Below, piece after piece: positions 8,930 through 17,081 of a DNA stretch of 36,406 nt. Within the stretch, counting starts at the first letter, position 1; each line of letters begins with the position of its first letter. Location: positions 1 to 36,406 of the forward strand of contig JAVYRZ010000010.1 in the NCBI GenBank assembly GCA_038729465.1, written 5' to 3'. A program made the position numbers and the translations under genes. The notes under the pieces were generated by a model that was given only the letters and a program-made list of their open reading frames with translations, was not told the DNA's origin and did not search any database. This DNA comes from Thermoplasmata archaeon (GTDB lineage: Archaea; Thermoplasmatota; Thermoplasmata; Thermoplasmatales; ARK-15).

Positions 8930-9850
8930 TTACACCTCTACCAATTTCTTGGGCATTGTCAATGACACTACAAAATGCGGCTCATCGACAATCTCAGAAA
9001 TTCTTAAGTTACCGGCAACACTGCTCAAAATATATGCTTCTTCCGCACTAAATCCGTATTTTTCCAGCATTGATATCATATCCTCCACCGCATACTGAGC
9101 CGCTTTGTACAGATCTGCTGCAATACCCATTGTCACTAGAAGTTCTTCTTTTTTCTGCTCAATATTAATAATTGCATACGGATATTTTAAGTTTTTCCGC
9201 TTTAATATCCTCGTTTTTATTTTAGCAGTTGCCGTTGTTTCAATAGCCGTGCCACATACTTCACCGTCTCCCTGCGAGGCATGTGGATCTGATATTGATA
9301 ACAATGCTCCATTTACGAGTACTGGCAGGTAAAGTTTGGCATGTTTCCCTAATAATTTATTATCCATGTTCCCTCCAAAATGCTGGGGTGGTATCATGTC
9401 AAATGCCCCTGACTCTGGAGCCGTGCCTATCACTCCCAAAAATGGTGAAACTGGCACTTTTACATTTTTTAATAGTGGTCCGGTAGTTGCAATATTATCT
9501 TTAATGTTCCATATTATCAGCGCTTCGTTAAACCTGTTTTTTAATAACCCAAAATCAGGAAGTATTGCACTCCATCCCCAAGATCCTACTTTGATATCCA
9601 ATAACTCTATTTCTAGCAAATCTCCTTTCTTAGCCTCATTAATATATATTGGGCCTACAGCACCATCTAACTTGCTCTGGTCTAAGTTTTTTAGATCCTC
9701 TGTTTTAAATTGTTCAGTGATCTGCATTGTTGAGGCATCTGGCACTTTTACCAAAATCTCTTCTTCAGCAGATACATAAGCTATTGGCTTGTTATTGCTG
9801 CTCCATTTAAAATGCAAATTCTCTATTTTCGTTCCATCTATATTTATCAT
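8930..9850 (-). CDS. Acetamidase/formamidase family amidase
   Basis: The 306-residue product has the FmdA/AmdA family layout. The hallmark is SDPHASQGDGEVCGTAIE near residues 190-207, with the G-D/P-H-A-x-Q-G-D-G-E core. Earlier family positions include GPIYINEAKKGD and the Trp-rich SWGWSAI. Members hydrolyse short aliphatic amides to the acid and ammonia in the cytoplasm. Exact specificity cannot be read from sequence. The ATG overlaps the stop of the upstream amidohydrolase by 4 nt (ATGA), so the two are translationally coupled and may work on the same nitrogen compound. Confidence 0.92.
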   Translation of the reverse strand: MINIDGTKIENLHFKWSSNNKPIAYVSAEEEILVKVPDASTMQITEQFKTEDLKNLDQSKLDGAVGPIYINEAKKGDLLEIELLDIKVGSWGWSAILPDFGLLKNRFNEALIIWNIKDNIATTGPLLKNVKVPVSPFLGVIGTAPESGAFDMIPPQHFGGNMDNKLLGKHAKLYLPVLVNGALLSISDPHASQGDGEVCGTAIETTATAKIKTRILKRKNLKYPYAIINIEQKKEELLVTMGIAADLYKAAQYAVEDMISMLEKYGFSAEEAYILSSVAGNLRISEIVDEPHFVVSLTMPKKLVEV

Positions 9851-11334
9851 ACTATCTTTTCACCTGCTACATATGTTTCTTTAACTTTTATATTTTTTAA
9901 TTGTGATGCTTCGACATTAAATGGATCCTTGTTCAATATTATAAAATCTGCGTATTTTCCAAGTTCCAAAGATCCAATGTTGTCATCTAGCAATGCCTTA
10001 GCTGCACTTTTAGTGTATAAGTATAAAGATTCTTCAAGACTCAATGTCTGAGATCCGGACTCTTTATATAATGGTATTTTTTCATATTCTCCTCTTGTAA
10101 CTGCTGAATATACTGTTTGCCATGGATCTATGGGCTCTACAGGAGAATCAGTAGAAAATGCAACAGGAATATTATTTTCTATTAATGTTCTAAACGGATA
10201 TACTTGTTCTGCTCTTTCTTTTCCTACTCTATCTAAAACCCAGAAATCTGTAATTACAAAATGTGGCTGCGTTACAATTGTAGCACCAATATCCTTGATT
10301 TTTAAAATTTGATCTTTGCGTATTATAGAAGCATGCTCGATTCTGTGCTTGTTTTTTAATAATGCATAACTGTCCAGTACTACATCCAGTGCCCGATCTC
10401 CTATAGCATGTGTGGCTATTTGCAAGTTTTGCTGATCCATCTTCCTACAAATTCGAAAATATTCATGTTCATCTATCACTAAATTTCCAGATGTCTCAGC
10501 ATCTGCATAAGGACTAGACAACCATGCTGTTCTAGCACCTAGAGATCCATCAATAAACAGTTTTATTCCGTTGATTTTTAAAAACTCACTGTTTTTAAAC
10601 TCTTTCAAAACATCCAAGGACTCAGGATTAACATATACATGCACCCTTATTTTTAACTTTGCTCTCAATTTATCTAAAATTTTTAAGGTTTCAGAATTAC
10701 AACTTACAAATCCCACAGACGTAACACCTTTCTTCAACGCCTCATTTGCTCCATCAATTATATATTTTTGCACATCTTTTTTTATATTTTTTCGTGCCTG
10801 TTCAAACGCCTGTTCTTTAACTATACCCGTAATTCCACGATCATCACGAACTAAATATTCTGAGCTGTAGTCTGAATTTAATAGCCCTAAAATCTCTAAA
10901 GCCTTAGTATTTAGCACTGCTGCATGCAAACAAACTCTGCTTAAAAATACAGGCTTATCTTTTATTATCTTATCAAGGTCAAAACGGTCAGGCCAGCGTT
11001 GCTCTTCAAACAGTTCTTGATCCCAGCCATGTCCAATTATCCAATCTTTATCTTGTACTGTTTTAAGCTTTTCTTGCATCTCCTTAATAGATTTTACATT
11101 CCTTAAATCCAGAATGTTCAGATATTCTCCAAGCTCATCAAGATGCATGTGTGCATCCACAAAACCAGGCATTACTATGGATCTGTGAAGATCTATAATT
11201 TCTATCTTCCCAAAATTCAGGATTTTATCAGAGCCAAGTTCTGCAATCTTACCATCTTTGATTATCAGTGCATCTGTAATTTTTAAAGGTTTAAATGATG
11301 CATATATCTTGGCGTTGACAAATGCCTTAATCAT
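9847..11334 (-). CDS. YtcJ-like amidohydrolase (amidohydrolase family 3)
   Basis: This is a 495-residue metal-dependent amidohydrolase. The first metal motif is GFVDAHMHLDELGEY (H-x-H). Later motifs are ATHAIGDRALDVVLDSY, HRIEHASII and FSTDSPVEPIDPW, all hallmarks of the YtcJ / N-substituted formamide deformylase-like branch. The C-terminal strand, GKYADFIILNKDPF, is the usual composite beta domain. It probably cleaves an N-acyl or cyclic amide in the cytoplasm. The start codon lies inside the end of the Gfo/Idh gene (8-nt overlap). The stop overlaps the acetamidase start. A shared amide-degradation role is inferred from this tight coupling. Confidence 0.9.
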   Translation of the reverse strand: MIKAFVNAKIYASFKPLKITDALIIKDGKIAELGSDKILNFGKIEIIDLHRSIVMPGFVDAHMHLDELGEYLNILDLRNVKSIKEMQEKLKTVQDKDWIIGHGWDQELFEEQRWPDRFDLDKIIKDKPVFLSRVCLHAAVLNTKALEILGLLNSDYSSEYLVRDDRGITGIVKEQAFEQARKNIKKDVQKYIIDGANEALKKGVTSVGFVSCNSETLKILDKLRAKLKIRVHVYVNPESLDVLKEFKNSEFLKINGIKLFIDGSLGARTAWLSSPYADAETSGNLVIDEHEYFRICRKMDQQNLQIATHAIGDRALDVVLDSYALLKNKHRIEHASIIRKDQILKIKDIGATIVTQPHFVITDFWVLDRVGKERAEQVYPFRTLIENNIPVAFSTDSPVEPIDPWQTVYSAVTRGEYEKIPLYKESGSQTLSLEESLYLYTKSAAKALLDDNIGSLELGKYADFIILNKDPFNVEASQLKNIKVKETYVAGEKIV

Positions 11335-12307
11335 TTTTCATGCTTATACTTTTATTTTCAAGATCAGATTCATAGGCTGCATTTACAATTTTTACAACCT
11401 GATAGCCATCTATACCTTTTGCTATCTTTGCATGCTTGCCTTTTATTAAATTTATAAAATCAACTATTTCTGCTTCGTACATATTCACTTTCTCAATTTT
11501 TTGCTCTTCTTTTTTATTCTTATTAAATATCAAAGATCCTGAAACTTCTGTATTAAAAAAATCTCTGGCTATCAATGTACCATCAGTTCCATATATTATC
11601 AGGCTGTTGTCAGGATTGACAATATTTCTAGATGCTAAAACTGTTGCTAAGGTATTAGAATATCTGAGTGTGATATATTCTGTGGTTTCTATAATGACCT
11701 TTGATGGATTTCTCATCGCAAAAACAGAGTCTGGATACTTTGATAGCACATTATTTATAGTATCTATAACATGCACACCAGTACCCATTACCGGACCCCC
11801 ACCCACCTTATCTTCCTCAGACCACCATGTTCTGTCTGGATCTATAGTTCTACCTGAAGAATACGATGACCAACAGCCATAAATATAAGTAATATTTCCA
11901 AGTTCTGGCAGTAAATTCTTTACTTTCTCAACCGCGGGGTTAAAGCGCAAATGAAATCCCACAGCTAAGCTTAATTTCTTATCTCTGGCAATATTGACCA
12001 GATCTAGTGCTTCTTCATTTTTCAACGTCATAGGTTTTTCTAAAAGTACATGTTTGTTTTTTAATAATGCTTTTTTAGCTTGGGCATAATGTAGAAAGTT
12101 AGGCGAGGCTATGTACACTGCCTCAAAATCCTGATCTAAAAAAAGATCTAAATTATCAAAAGGCTTAGAATGATATTCTCTAGATACCTTAATTGCTTTC
12201 TCGATTGAACGGCTATATACGGCTTCAATTTCATTTTTAGTATTAAAAATAGCAGGCATCACTCTTTTTTGAGCATGGTTACCAATTCCAATCACACCAA
12301 ATTTCAT
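11327..12307 (-). CDS. Gfo/Idh/MocA family NAD(P)-dependent oxidoreductase
   Basis: The 326-residue product begins with a Rossmann motif (FGVIGIGNHAQKRVMPAI). It carries the family's EKP motif (LLEKPMTL, near residue 95), whose Lys acts in catalysis. It continues with the C-terminal alpha/beta domain, including GGPVMGTGVHVIDTI with the likely catalytic His. Members oxidise or reduce sugars, inositols and related compounds. The substrate here is unknown. It is the first gene of a four-gene minus-strand unit, with a TATA-like element about 25 nt before its ATG. Confidence 0.9.
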   Translation of the reverse strand: MKFGVIGIGNHAQKRVMPAIFNTKNEIEAVYSRSIEKAIKVSREYHSKPFDNLDLFLDQDFEAVYIASPNFLHYAQAKKALLKNKHVLLEKPMTLKNEEALDLVNIARDKKLSLAVGFHLRFNPAVEKVKNLLPELGNITYIYGCWSSYSSGRTIDPDRTWWSEEDKVGGGPVMGTGVHVIDTINNVLSKYPDSVFAMRNPSKVIIETTEYITLRYSNTLATVLASRNIVNPDNSLIIYGTDGTLIARDFFNTEVSGSLIFNKNKKEEQKIEKVNMYEAEIVDFINLIKGKHAKIAKGIDGYQVVKIVNAAYESDLENKSISMKND

Positions 12308-12326
12308 AATATCACAATAAAAAATT

Positions 12327-12337
12327 GAAATAAATAG
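12327..12337 (-). promoter_or_regulatory. TATA box for the Gfo/Idh - amidohydrolase - acetamidase - UspA unit
   Basis: CTATTTATTTC on the minus strand is centred about 25 nt before the ATG at 12307. No other promoter-sized gap exists inside the unit. Confidence 0.5.
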
Positions 12338-12514
12338 TTTTCTAAAATTTTTAATCTTTGTGACAATTTAAAGGATATGAAGTTGAAGATTTTTATGATG
12401 AGAAATGTACAGGAGCGAAAAGAGAACGATGATGGCATGTCAAAGCTATAGAGCCATGGATTTTCAATTGAACACGCTAATCGATAAAAATATTATGAAT
12501 TAATGTCTATCATT

Positions 12515-12557
12515 ACCCACTAAAAACCACTGCTCCCGCGGCTAAAGCTCGTGGGCT
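12515..12557 (-). mobile_element. Solitary IS200/IS605-type right end (omega/reRNA-like hairpin)
   Basis: Read on the minus strand the segment contains CCCACGAGCTTTAGCCGCGGG (12535-12555 on the plus strand, slightly over one stem-loop), followed by AGCAGTGG and a T run. A GC-rich imperfect hairpin with a CTTTAGC loop is characteristic of the right ends of IS200/IS605 and tnpB elements, where it forms the 3' scaffold of the TnpB guide RNA. No tnpA or tnpB is adjacent. The hairpin starts about 24 nt after the stop of the membrane-protein gene at 12579. It is therefore a solo remnant, possibly serving as a 3' end for that transcript. Confidence 0.6.
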
Positions 12558-12578
12558 TTATCCTCTTTATTTTGTAAA

Positions 12579-13217
12579 CTATTGTTGCATATAAATCTGT
12601 TCTTGCTCTTTTTTGCGCATTGCATTTTTGCGAAATCTTGACTTTTCTGTAAATTGCAAATACATTCCAATTGCAAATATTATAACTGCGAACAGTACAG
12701 ATACTGAATAGGATGCACCAAATCTTGAAAATACAAACCATAATATACCCATGCCAATTAAACCGGCAAGTATCACCAGGATCTTATTATAAAGTATATA
12801 TGCAACTGAAAACGCAATTAACGCCGCAACAATGGCAATGATAAAATTGTGACCAGATAATAAAGATACAGCTAAGTATGCGATATATGCAAATCCAGCA
12901 GACAGTGACAATCTCACTAAAAACAATAATAATATTGCACCTAATAATGCTCCCGCAGCTGCAATAATCAATACTGGTATTTTTGTGTAATGTATCATAT
13001 CTATTATAGATATCGAAAATACGGCACCTATATATGCTCCAAGTATCCCAAATAAAATCTTCCAAACTGCTTTTCCTTTAAATATCAGAGCCAGACCCAG
13101 TGCTAATAATAATATCAAATATAAAAATGATAAATTAGCAGGTAATATCCCCGGCAGTTTGAGATATCCTATAAAATGATATAGGACCGATTGGATCTGC
13201 TCTATTGTGACTGCCAT
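12579..13217 (-). CDS. Polytopic membrane protein (DUF4203/TMEM198-like)
   Basis: This is a 212-residue protein with about seven closely spaced hydrophobic helices and small Gly/Ala-rich turns (ILGAYIGAVF, AAGALLGAILL). It ends in a basic/Gln-rich cytoplasmic tail. The pattern resembles DUF4203-type membrane proteins, whose function is unknown. The family call is tentative; the coding call is firm. An AT-rich TATA-like element lies about 28 nt before the ATG. The IS605-type hairpin follows its stop closely. Confidence 0.7.
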   Translation of the reverse strand: MAVTIEQIQSVLYHFIGYLKLPGILPANLSFLYLILLLALGLALIFKGKAVWKILFGILGAYIGAVFSISIIDMIHYTKIPVLIIAAAGALLGAILLLFLVRLSLSAGFAYIAYLAVSLLSGHNFIIAIVAALIAFSVAYILYNKILVILAGLIGMGILWFVFSRFGASYSVSVLFAVIIFAIGMYLQFTEKSRFRKNAMRKKEQEQIYMQQ

Positions 13218-13569
13218 ATAGACAGACTATAACAAGATCCATTATTAAATTTTCCATGTTTCGACGTTGTCAATTTTCTGTTGATAATTGATTATTATTT
13301 TGTCGAAGCCATAGTTTTTATCGAGATCATTTACTCTGAACATGTTAAAAGTATAATACAGATTTAAAAGCCATCTGATACGGTTCTAAATCTTATGCAT
13401 AAATTTACAACTGCTTTTACTGCTGTATTAATATTGCTCTGAAAAAGCAAGATCATATCAACTAAGATCTGACAAAACCCATGTTTCACAAACCCTAAAA
13501 TTTAAAGCATTCTTAACAAAGCCGAAATTCTGACAAACATTAAATATGTTTAAATAATGATCTATCAAC
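13218..13569. other. 352-nt intergenic region between divergent genes
   Basis: No gene is supported. The two edges hold promoters for the membrane protein (minus) and the HIT gene (plus). The interior has two modest inverted repeats: TTCGAC/GTCGAA at 13260-13265 and 13302-13307, and AGATTTA/TAAATCT at 13360-13366 and 13387-13393. Both may be chance in this AT-rich DNA. The size leaves room for a small RNA that I cannot demonstrate. Confidence 0.35.
13540..13548 (+). promoter_or_regulatory. TATA box for the HIT-moaB pair
   Basis: TTAAATATG is centred about 26 nt before the ATG at 13570. This predicts a leaderless transcript. Confidence 0.5.
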
Positions 13570-14043
13570 ATGGATCGTATATTTGCGCCCTGGCGTATCG
13601 AATATGTCCGAACACCAAAAACAGATGAGTGTATATTTTGCAACGCTTTTGAAAAAGAGAGAAATATAATAATAGACAGTACAGAACATGCTTTGATATT
13701 AATGAACAAATATCCATATAATCCTGGCCATGTTCTTATTGCTCCGACAAGGCATGTATCAGAATTTGAATTGCTTTCTGCTGTTGAATTAAGTGAAATA
13801 GCAGAGTTTATGCAAAAGATCATCATGGCTATCAAGAATGCAATGCACCCTGACGGTTTCAATGTTGGCATAAACATAGGAACTGTTGCTGGTGCTGGCT
13901 TCAAAGATCATTTGCATGTTCATATAGTGCCAAGATGGAATGGAGACACGCATTTTATGCCCGTATTCTCAGATACAAGAGTGATCAGCCAGGCGATTGA
14001 GGATACTTATAATGAAATTAAAAAGGAGTATGATAAACTATGA
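13570..14043 (+). CDS. HIT family nucleotide hydrolase/phosphorylase
   Basis: This 157-residue protein has the histidine-triad motif HLHVHIVPRW (His114, His116, His118) and the N-terminal CIFC pair (Cys21, Cys24) of zinc-containing HIT proteins. HIT enzymes cleave nucleotidyl phosphates such as Ap4A or AMP-linked compounds by a nucleotidyl-His intermediate. Archaeal members of this branch are often labelled Ap4A phosphorylase/hydrolase-like. The exact substrate is open. The stop overlaps the moaB start by 4 nt (ATGA), so the two form an operon. Confidence 0.92.
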   Translation: MDRIFAPWRIEYVRTPKTDECIFCNAFEKERNIIIDSTEHALILMNKYPYNPGHVLIAPTRHVSEFELLSAVELSEIAEFMQKIIMAIKNAMHPDGFNVGINIGTVAGAGFKDHLHVHIVPRWNGDTHFMPVFSDTRVISQAIEDTYNEIKKEYDKL

Positions 14044-14528
14044 GCGTGAAAGATCATAAAGAACATGATTATGTTTTGACATTTGGAGTAATAACAGCGA
14101 GCAGTACCAGAACTGAAAAAACAGATGACTCTGGAAAGCTAATAATCGATTTGATTTCTAAAGCTCATAAACTTGTATATTATAAAGTGGTGAAAGATGA
14201 CATTGCAATGCTGAGAGACGCCGTATTAGAGACCAATTGTGATTTCTTGATAGTAAATGGGGGAACAGGGTTGAGCAGATTTGATCTTACTGTAGAGGCA
14301 ATTAAACCATACTTTACAAAAAATATTGACGGGTTCGGAGAGTTATTCAGAATGATTAGTTACAAAGAGATTGGCAGTGCAGCAATGATGAGCAGGGCCT
14401 CTGCAGGATTGATAAATAAGAAGATAGTATTTATAATTCCTGGCTCACCTGCCGCTATTGCAAGTGCAGTAAAAGAGCTTATTATGCCTGAAATAAGCCA
14501 TATTTACTATGAACTGAACAAGGAATGA
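14040..14528 (+). CDS. moaB: MoaB/MogA-like molybdopterin adenylyltransferase
   Basis: This is a 162-residue MoaB/MogA fold protein. VNGGTGLSRFDLTVEAI is the conserved GGTG motif that binds molybdopterin or AMP. IPGSPAAIASAV, near the C-terminus, is the second family signature. The enzyme adenylylates molybdopterin in the cytoplasm before metal insertion into the molybdenum or tungsten cofactor. It is translationally coupled to the HIT gene; a functional link between the two is not known to me. It faces fixX convergently, with only 4 nt between the stop codons. Confidence 0.92.
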   Translation: MSVKDHKEHDYVLTFGVITASSTRTEKTDDSGKLIIDLISKAHKLVYYKVVKDDIAMLRDAVLETNCDFLIVNGGTGLSRFDLTVEAIKPYFTKNIDGFGELFRMISYKEIGSAAMMSRASAGLINKKIVFIIPGSPAAIASAVKELIMPEISHIYYELNKE

Positions 14529-14532
14529 TATC

Positions 14533-14814
14533 TTATCCGTACTTATATGTGACTCCGTAAGATCCTCTTGGATAGTTCCAGTCTAACGCTTTGCTATCGC
14601 ATACTATAAAGCATGACCCACATTCTACACAATCCTCATAGTGAAACACTACCTGATTGTTTTCAATAACATAGCATTTTGCAGGACAAGAGTGCACACA
14701 AAACTTGCCCTGGCAAACATCGCACAATCTTGGGTCTTTAAGTATAATGTGTGGTTTGGAATCTACCTTGTATTTTATCAATGCTAGTCTATCATCAATA
14801 CTAAGTTCACTCAT
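14533..14814 (-). CDS. fixX: FixX-like ferredoxin
   Basis: The 93-residue protein ends in the FixX pattern CVECGSCFIVC, then LDWNYPRGSYGVTYKYG. An N-terminal set, CDVC with FCVHSCPA, gives at least eight cysteines in all, so two [4Fe-4S] clusters are plausible. FixX partners FixC in passing electrons from an electron-transfer flavoprotein to quinone or to a low-potential acceptor at the membrane. Its ATG overlaps the fixC stop by 4 nt. No FixA or FixB gene is present in the window. Confidence 0.9.
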   Translation of the reverse strand: MSELSIDDRLALIKYKVDSKPHIILKDPRLCDVCQGKFCVHSCPAKCYVIENNQVVFHYEDCVECGSCFIVCDSKALDWNYPRGSYGVTYKYG

Positions 14815-16091
14815 AGAGCTCTACCTCCACTCAATGCATCCATTAATAAAGTTGTCAACGGAACATTCTCCTGTCTTAAAAGTTGCATGATCTTCTTTTT
14901 TGGCATTCCATCAGAAATAACAATATTTCTCATAATGTTATTTATCATCTCTGGATATTCTTTATAGAATCTCTCATTTTCTACTGCTTTAGGCGCTTTT
15001 TTATAAGTGTACATATCTTTCATTATCACGCTGTTCTTCAACATTGTTTCATACTGCATCATACTCTTTGCTGAAAAGTCTTTTTCTTTATGTGCCCTTA
15101 TAGCATTTTGTGCTGCTAGTATGCCGGACAATATTGCAAGATCAACGCCATTTAAATATATGCCTGATGAATTAACAAATCCCGCGGCATCTCCAACTAC
15201 CATCATTCCATCTCTGTAAAGCTTTGGAACCATCTGTAACCCGCGTTCAGGTATTACGTGTGCTGAATACTCTTTAATCGTGCCACCTTCTATAAGATCG
15301 CTGATATATGGATTCGCTCTGAAATTTTCAATCAAATCATACGCATAATACTCGCTTTTGCGCATGGCTTCCAAAGATACAATCAGTCCCAGAGACACCG
15401 TGTTTTTATTGGTATATACAAATCCTCCACCGCGCAGTTTTCTGGTCGGTGCGCCCAGAATGAGCTCTTCTACACCCTCTCCCTTCTTCAATCCAAATCT
15501 TTTATCAATCTCTCCTTCAGGCAGCTCTATAATCTCTTTCATTCCCAGTCCCACATCCTGAGGCTTCGGTACTGTTTTCAGCCCAGCCTTCTGAGAAATT
15601 AATGATATTACGCCATCTGCGGCAATAACCACATCACCTTCCACAACATCAGACTCTGACTTTATGCCAATCACTTTATCACCATCATATACAAGATCAT
15701 CAACCTTGATTCCAGTGCCTATTAATGCTCCAGCTTCTTCTGCCTTCTGAGAAAACCACTTGTCAAATTTTGCTCTCAATACTGAAAAACCGTTATATGG
15801 CGGTTCTCTAAATTTTTGATTTTTATAGTCAATTGAAACATATGATTCATCAGTTAAAAATGTGATTTTTCGCTGCGATATCGGCCTTTCTACAGGTGCT
15901 TCTTTCCAAAACTCCGGAATCATCTTTCGAAGCGTATCCACATAAAGTACACCGCCAAACATGTTCTTAGAGCCTGAATTATCGCCACGCTCTGCCACAA
16001 AAGTATTCAAACCGGCTTTCGCAGCAGTGTATGCGGCTGCTAATCCTGCAGGGCCCCCGCCAACTACTATTAAATCAAACTTATCAGACAT
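14811..16091 (-). CDS. fixC: FixC-like ETF-quinone oxidoreductase (FAD)
   Basis: This is a 426-residue FAD oxidoreductase of the FixC / geranylgeranyl reductase superfamily. The N-terminal dinucleotide motif is IVVGGGPAGLAAAYTAAKAG. SGSKNMFGGVLY is typical of FixC. Near residue 300 the second FAD motif reads GMMVVGDAAGFVNSSGIYL. The likely role is electron transfer between EtfAB/FixAB and a quinone pool, together with the overlapping fixX. FixAB must be encoded elsewhere if the complex is complete. A palindrome 19-35 nt before the ATG may control it. Confidence 0.9.
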   Translation of the reverse strand: MSDKFDLIVVGGGPAGLAAAYTAAKAGLNTFVAERGDNSGSKNMFGGVLYVDTLRKMIPEFWKEAPVERPISQRKITFLTDESYVSIDYKNQKFREPPYNGFSVLRAKFDKWFSQKAEEAGALIGTGIKVDDLVYDGDKVIGIKSESDVVEGDVVIAADGVISLISQKAGLKTVPKPQDVGLGMKEIIELPEGEIDKRFGLKKGEGVEELILGAPTRKLRGGGFVYTNKNTVSLGLIVSLEAMRKSEYYAYDLIENFRANPYISDLIEGGTIKEYSAHVIPERGLQMVPKLYRDGMMVVGDAAGFVNSSGIYLNGVDLAILSGILAAQNAIRAHKEKDFSAKSMMQYETMLKNSVIMKDMYTYKKAPKAVENERFYKEYPEMINNIMRNIVISDGMPKKKIMQLLRQENVPLTTLLMDALSGGRAL

Positions 16092-16109
16092 AATCAGATC
16101 ACTGAGAAG

Positions 16110-16126
16110 GTATATTGAAAATATAC
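16110..16126. promoter_or_regulatory. Palindrome upstream of fixC, possible operator
   Basis: GTATATT-GAA-AATATAC is a perfect 7-bp inverted repeat with a 3-bp spacer. It begins 19 nt before the fixC ATG and so overlaps the place expected for the TATA box or transcription start. A dimeric regulator site is inferred. Confidence 0.4.
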
Positions 16127-16275
16127 ATTTAAATTTTATCTATAAATGCTAAAAATAGTTTGTTTATGATTATCAAGTTAAATTTTTATATTACTTTAAA
16201 AGATCTTTACAAATATCTGGACTTTCTTAAATTTAGCCGATAAGAGCAATAGTATATAATTCGTTACGGCATAAT

Positions 16276-17055
16276 TCAGATATTCTTGAACAGTTCAACC
16301 TTTGTATCTCTTATAGTTGGCCTAAGCTTTCTTGCAATATTGAGGTCTCTAAGATCAATCTGGTATTTTAATACCTGAGGCTTGAAATATGGCGCTTTAG
16401 CAAGTATCTCGCCTTTGGGCCCAATTATTGCCGACCCACCCCAGTAAACAAGACTTCTCTGTGTTCCTGCCCAGTTATTGTAAATATAAAATACCGAGTT
16501 TTCAATAGCCCGTGAAACCATCAGATTCTCGAAATAAACTCTTGAAGTGATCGGGCTGGCAGAAATATTGACTATGATATCGGCACCTTTTAATGCCTGA
16601 ATTTTTGAGATTTCAGGGAAGAATATATCATAGCAAATCTGTATGCCTATCTTCCCAAATTTAGTATTATAAACATTTATTTCGTTTGAATCTGAAAAAT
16701 AGATCTTTTCTTCAAATGGCCCGAAATTGGGCAGGTATATTTTCCTCACTGTAGCAACAAGATCTTTAGAGATCAATGCTGCAGAGTTATAGTACTGACC
16801 ATTATGCTCTTCAGGATAACCGAATATTACTGTTTTATCATACTTTTCAGTCACATTTTTTACAGTTTTAAAATCCTCGATGTCCTGATTCAAATGATAT
16901 TTGAACAGCTCATCGCGAATCATGTATCCTGTAATAAACAGCTCTGGAAATATAAGCAGTTTAGAGTCTTGAGTTTTAATCTGCTCAATTAAGAATTGCA
17001 GATTTTTCTGGTAGTTCATGGATCCCGAAGGCTGATAAACTGAGATGCTTAGCAT
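16276..17055 (-). CDS. Carbon-nitrogen hydrolase (nitrilase superfamily)
   Basis: This 259-residue protein has the Glu-Lys-Cys triad of the superfamily: Glu38 in IFPELFITGY, Lys105 in TVRKIYLPN and Cys141 in GIQICYDIFFPE. Single-domain members hydrolyse the amide or nitrile bond of small molecules. The closest general types are omega-amidase-like and carbamoylase-like enzymes. The substrate is not deducible. It starts 26 nt after the radical SAM gene on the same strand, so cotranscription is likely, although an ATAAATA element in the gap might also start a transcript. Confidence 0.9.
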   Translation of the reverse strand: MLSISVYQPSGSMNYQKNLQFLIEQIKTQDSKLLIFPELFITGYMIRDELFKYHLNQDIEDFKTVKNVTEKYDKTVIFGYPEEHNGQYYNSAALISKDLVATVRKIYLPNFGPFEEKIYFSDSNEINVYNTKFGKIGIQICYDIFFPEISKIQALKGADIIVNISASPITSRVYFENLMVSRAIENSVFYIYNNWAGTQRSLVYWGGSAIIGPKGEILAKAPYFKPQVLKYQIDLRDLNIARKLRPTIRDTKVELFKNI

Positions 17056-17081
17056 AAATCACATAATATATTTTGAGGTAT

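Noticed and set aside
12377-12451. 24-codon plus-strand frame behind the Gfo/Idh promoter, and a second one of similar size overlapping it
   Set aside because: No ribosome-binding site worth the name, no recognisable product, and such lengths occur by chance.
13218-13569. Possible small RNA or riboswitch in the intergenic region
   Set aside because: Only short, AT-rich inverted repeats; no conserved RNA family sequence seen.
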